Shown here piece after piece: positions 61,879 to 64,000 of a stretch of DNA of 64,000 bases. The stretch covers positions 2,170,001-2,234,000 of the forward strand of contig CAJVGD010000001.1 in assembly GCA_910890315.1 (NCBI GenBank), written 5' to 3'. The notes under the pieces were generated by a model. It saw only the letters and a list, made by a program, of their open reading frames with translations. It ran no database searches and was not told where the DNA came from. The stretch is from Serendipita indica DSM 11827 (taxonomy: Eukaryota > Basidiomycota > Agaricomycetes > Sebacinales > Serendipitaceae). How positions within the stretch are numbered: position 1 is the stretch's first letter; each line of letters opens with the position of its first letter. The translations under genes were made by a program, and so were the position numbers.

Positions 61879-62658
61879 TCAGGTAAAGTAAATGTTCCAA
61901 TAGGCGGGCAAGACGACCGATGGCCAACCGCCAGAGGTAATGACACCCTCCCAGGCGGGTCGATGAGAGCGGAAAAGGTCCATTGCCGCTCGAGCCGTCT
62001 CTGTCTAGGGCCATAGACGTCAGTGCCAGGAGAAAGGCCGAAGACAGGAGTCTCCATTCGGGGAAGAGATACACACAGTATTGACGAAGAGGGGCTCCAT
62101 ATCTCTGCGCATGAGGACCTGCACAAGATCCTTGAGGGCCGGATAAGACGAACACGAGTCGAGTGGGTATCCTAGCGCACGGCGAAACGGTGTGCTACGC
62201 CTTTAACGATAAGAACTTGCGAAATGGATGCAAAACATACTAGGTTGCAACGTCTCGTGAATGAATGGCGGGGTGGGTAAGACCAAGAAGTGCAAGGCTC
62301 GACCAGAGTGCATGGCCGACAATGACATGATTATTGATCATTTCGGCTACGTTGACGCGAACTGAACTGTACGGAAGTGCCTCAGGAGGTGCGAGATGGC
62401 GAGCATCGAGGCCGTGCGTGCTTGTCCGGTAGTCCACGATTGTCGAAGTCGGCTGAACGTAGACATCAAGCTGCGAGCGCATGTAACGTCAAGCAAAACG
62501 GTACAAACGTGTTACATACAACTGATACTCTGTCAGAAAAGACGGACCAAGGAAAGAATTTCTGACCGGTTTGGCCGCGCCAGTCGACCAGGGTGACCTG
62601 TGCGAGCAATTTGGTATTATTTGCACCAAGCACATAGTTGGTCGCCAATGCAAGAAAG
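61879..62658 (-). pseudogene. REXO4-like 3'-5' exonuclease homologue lacking catalytic acids; 5' end not found
   Basis: The exons read FLALATNYVLGANNTKLLAQ and VTLVDWRGQT; LDVYVQPTSTIVDYRTSTHG; VNVAEMINNHVIVGHALWSS; then YTPFRRALGYP...ALKDLVQVLMRRD and TETARAAMDLFRSHRPAWEG, with TGA 61879-61881. The order matches DEDDh exonucleases of the REXO4/ISG20 type. The first motif, normally ALDCEMVG, is ALATNYVLG here, so the D and E are gone. The Asp of HALxxDL is Ser. The splice between the first two exons (about 62475-62575) appears one base out of frame. It is either a pseudogene or a non-catalytic homologue. No convincing start codon was found. Confidence 0.6.
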
Positions 62659-62985
62659 CTGTGATTCAGAGGTGAGCCTCCTCGCGCTCAGCACGCGCAT
62701 GACGCACACATTTGGAGCAAACGCCGTAGTCATCTAACAGTCGACAAAGAAAAAGAAAGAAAGAGGAGGAGAGGAAAGAAACCGATGTTGACATTTTCGA
62801 ATTATAGCCGCTTTATGACAAGGCGAGTTCTCCATCTTAGCTCGCGCGGCGGGGTAATCTCAATGAAATTACGAATGAGGACATATGATGCCTACAAAAG
62901 GCATCATTAATCATGGATGTTTGCAGAGATGGGATGGAATGCAGATTCTATCAGTGATACAAGTACAAGGGAGGAATAAGATAGC
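62659..62985. other. Intergenic region with a purine-rich tract
   Basis: About 330 bases; an A/G-only run lies at 62748-62780. Nothing else recognised. Confidence 0.4.
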
Positions 62986-63314
62986 TTAATGCCCATTCGT
63001 CTGCTGACCCGACGGTGACCGACGGTGACGACGCTTCTTTTCGTTCATCTGCTGGTGCTGGTCGTCATCAGCGACGACAGTGACGAATCGTCTCAAAGGG
63101 GCTCACCGACTTGGAGGCCGACTCCCGCTCGGCCTGACGACGTGCCTCGAGCCATTGCTGCCGAGTATAATCATGTAGCTGCTGCGAGTACATCGTCAGC
63201 GGGTCGACTGGGGCGTTGTGCACTCCGTGAAATGGCTGCTTTTGCGCTGCAAACGAACGTCAGGGTCTGACGAAATCAGCGTGCGTCGATGAACGTACAC
63301 ATTGGGAAGATCAT
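62986..63314 (-). CDS. Small basic protein of unknown function, three exons
   Basis: ATG 63314 gives MIFPM, spliced to SQKQPFHGVHNAPVDPLTMY, then SQQLHDYTRQQWLEARRQAE and, after an intron of about 50 bases, HQQMNEKKRRHRRSPSGQQT and TAA 62986-62988. The total is about 75 residues: Gln-rich in the middle with a likely single helix, and a strongly basic end that could be a nuclear localisation or nucleic-acid-binding segment. A TATAAAG box lies 44-50 bases upstream (63358-63364). No family recognised. It is supported by consistent splice sites, codon use and the TATA position. Confidence 0.6.
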
Positions 63315-63357
63315 TTCAGCTGTCTTTTCCTTTCGGTGGTGTGGTCGAAAGTGCGGG

Positions 63358-63364
63358 CTTTATA
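63358..63364 (-). promoter_or_regulatory. TATA box of the small basic protein gene
   Basis: TATAAAG on the minus strand, between the RNase H1 stop (63410) and the ATG at 63314. Confidence 0.45.
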
Positions 63365-63409
63365 GACCGAATCCCGCATCGACGTCACGCTCCACTCTCC
63401 CGTCCAGCG

Positions 63410-64000
63410 CTAGAAATCCTGGGTCTCTTCGAGCAACTCCAGCTGCTCCTGGTTCAGCAAGTCATCTTCCGAAAACTGCAGATCAACGTCAGCGTGACAC
63501 ACTCCAAAATAGCCCCAACCCACCACGAAGTCTATCAGCTCCTTCGCGTCAATTGATTGCACGTTCCATAAGTCCTCTTCCTCCGCCGGCAACTCTGCAG
63601 TTTGACCACTGGCGGTGTTCGTCTCTACTTGTTTCGGCCTCTGCTCCCGTGCACGCGTCCGGAGTGCCTCGGAACACGTCTTCTCAATATCTTGACGGGC
63701 TACTGCCCAGTCACGCTCGGGAGTCATGGGTAGTTGTGTTCCGTTCACGGCCAGTCGATCCGCTGCCTCATTACCGACATCCCCTTGATGCCCTCTGACC
63801 CACTCAAACTTGACTGGCTCGTCCATCCCCCGGAGGTCCAACAAAGCCATAAGATATTGAATAAGTGGCTATATCCGTCAATATAGAGCATTCACGAAGG
63901 GACATACGCACAACATTCTTTGCCTCCTGTCCGCTTGCCAGCCTCCAGTTATTTCGTTCCCATTTGGGCGCCCACTCTGTTGCGACTTGAATTGAATACC
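63410..64000 (-). CDS. Ribonuclease H1, 3' part; 5' end outside window
   Basis: RNase H1 cuts RNA in RNA-DNA hybrids in nucleus and mitochondria. Visible parts are VATEWAPKWERNNWRLASGQ, a short intron at about 63865-63908, PLIQYLMALLDLRGMDEPV, and KFEWVRGHQGDVGNEAADRL, which carries the active-site His and the last catalytic Asp. About 105 more residues follow, acidic and ending LEETQDF, longer than in most RNase H1 proteins. The W-x2-NNW pattern is that of the cellular enzyme rather than a retroelement RNase H, and no reverse transcriptase is present nearby. The earlier catalytic residues lie beyond the window edge. Confidence 0.85.

Noticed and set aside
63410-64000. RNase H as part of a retroelement
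   Set aside because: The W-x2-NNW and GHQGDVGNEAADRL forms are those of cellular RNase H1 and there is no reverse transcriptase, integrase or terminal repeat nearby.

Overview
This is eukaryotic nuclear DNA from a filamentous basidiomycete, most likely an agaricomycete. Evidence: protein-coding genes cut by many short GT-AG introns (about 40-60 bases), genes packed on both strands, and a fungal gene set (ERG5, MET2, GCN1, a formin with FH1, FH2 and DAD, an FBOX/LRR-like protein, TIM21, GAR1). A further clue is a dynein heavy chain that ends after the tail region, which fits my recollection that agaricomycetes encode dynein heavy chain as two genes. The genus cannot be settled from sequence alone; a Rhizoctonia-like lineage is only a guess.

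Layout. 0-17.5 kb is conserved housekeeping DNA: the end of cyclase-associated protein (CAP), then GCN1, a diaphanous-type formin, a PAP2 lipid phosphatase and an intron-containing tRNA-Leu. 17.5-34 kb is the unusual part: nine related small cysteine/histidine-rich genes (called zf1 to zf9 here), three on the minus strand and six on the plus strand, lying on either side of the sterol C-22 desaturase gene ERG5. 34-58 kb is conserved again: a hypothetical gene, MET2, an F-box protein, an AcpS-type phosphopantetheinyl transferase back to back with TIM21, a tandem CCCH (tristetraprolin-like) protein, the dynein tail gene back to back with a MYST acetyltransferase, a C2H2 transcription factor back to back with GAR1, and a membrane-anchored short-chain dehydrogenase. 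58-64 kb holds two more members of the small family (zf10, and zf11 which is a pseudogene), a REXO4-like exonuclease homologue lacking catalytic acids, a small unnamed gene and the 3' part of RNase H1.

The main discovery candidate is the zf family. Each intact member has a variable N-terminal part and then a constant C-terminal block. In the commonest form the block has the spacing C-x2-C-x3-H-x8-C-x11-C-x3-C-x4-C-x12-H-x10-C-x2-C-x11-H-x3-C. Two phase-2 introns in the block each split a conserved Cys codon as TG|Y. Members range from intact through degenerating to clear pseudogenes, as expected of a family under birth-and-death evolution. I know of no name or function for it; zinc binding and nucleic-acid or protein binding are inferred from the ligand pattern alone.

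Splice sites were read by eye and start codons were picked by frame and context, so exon ends should be treated as predictions.
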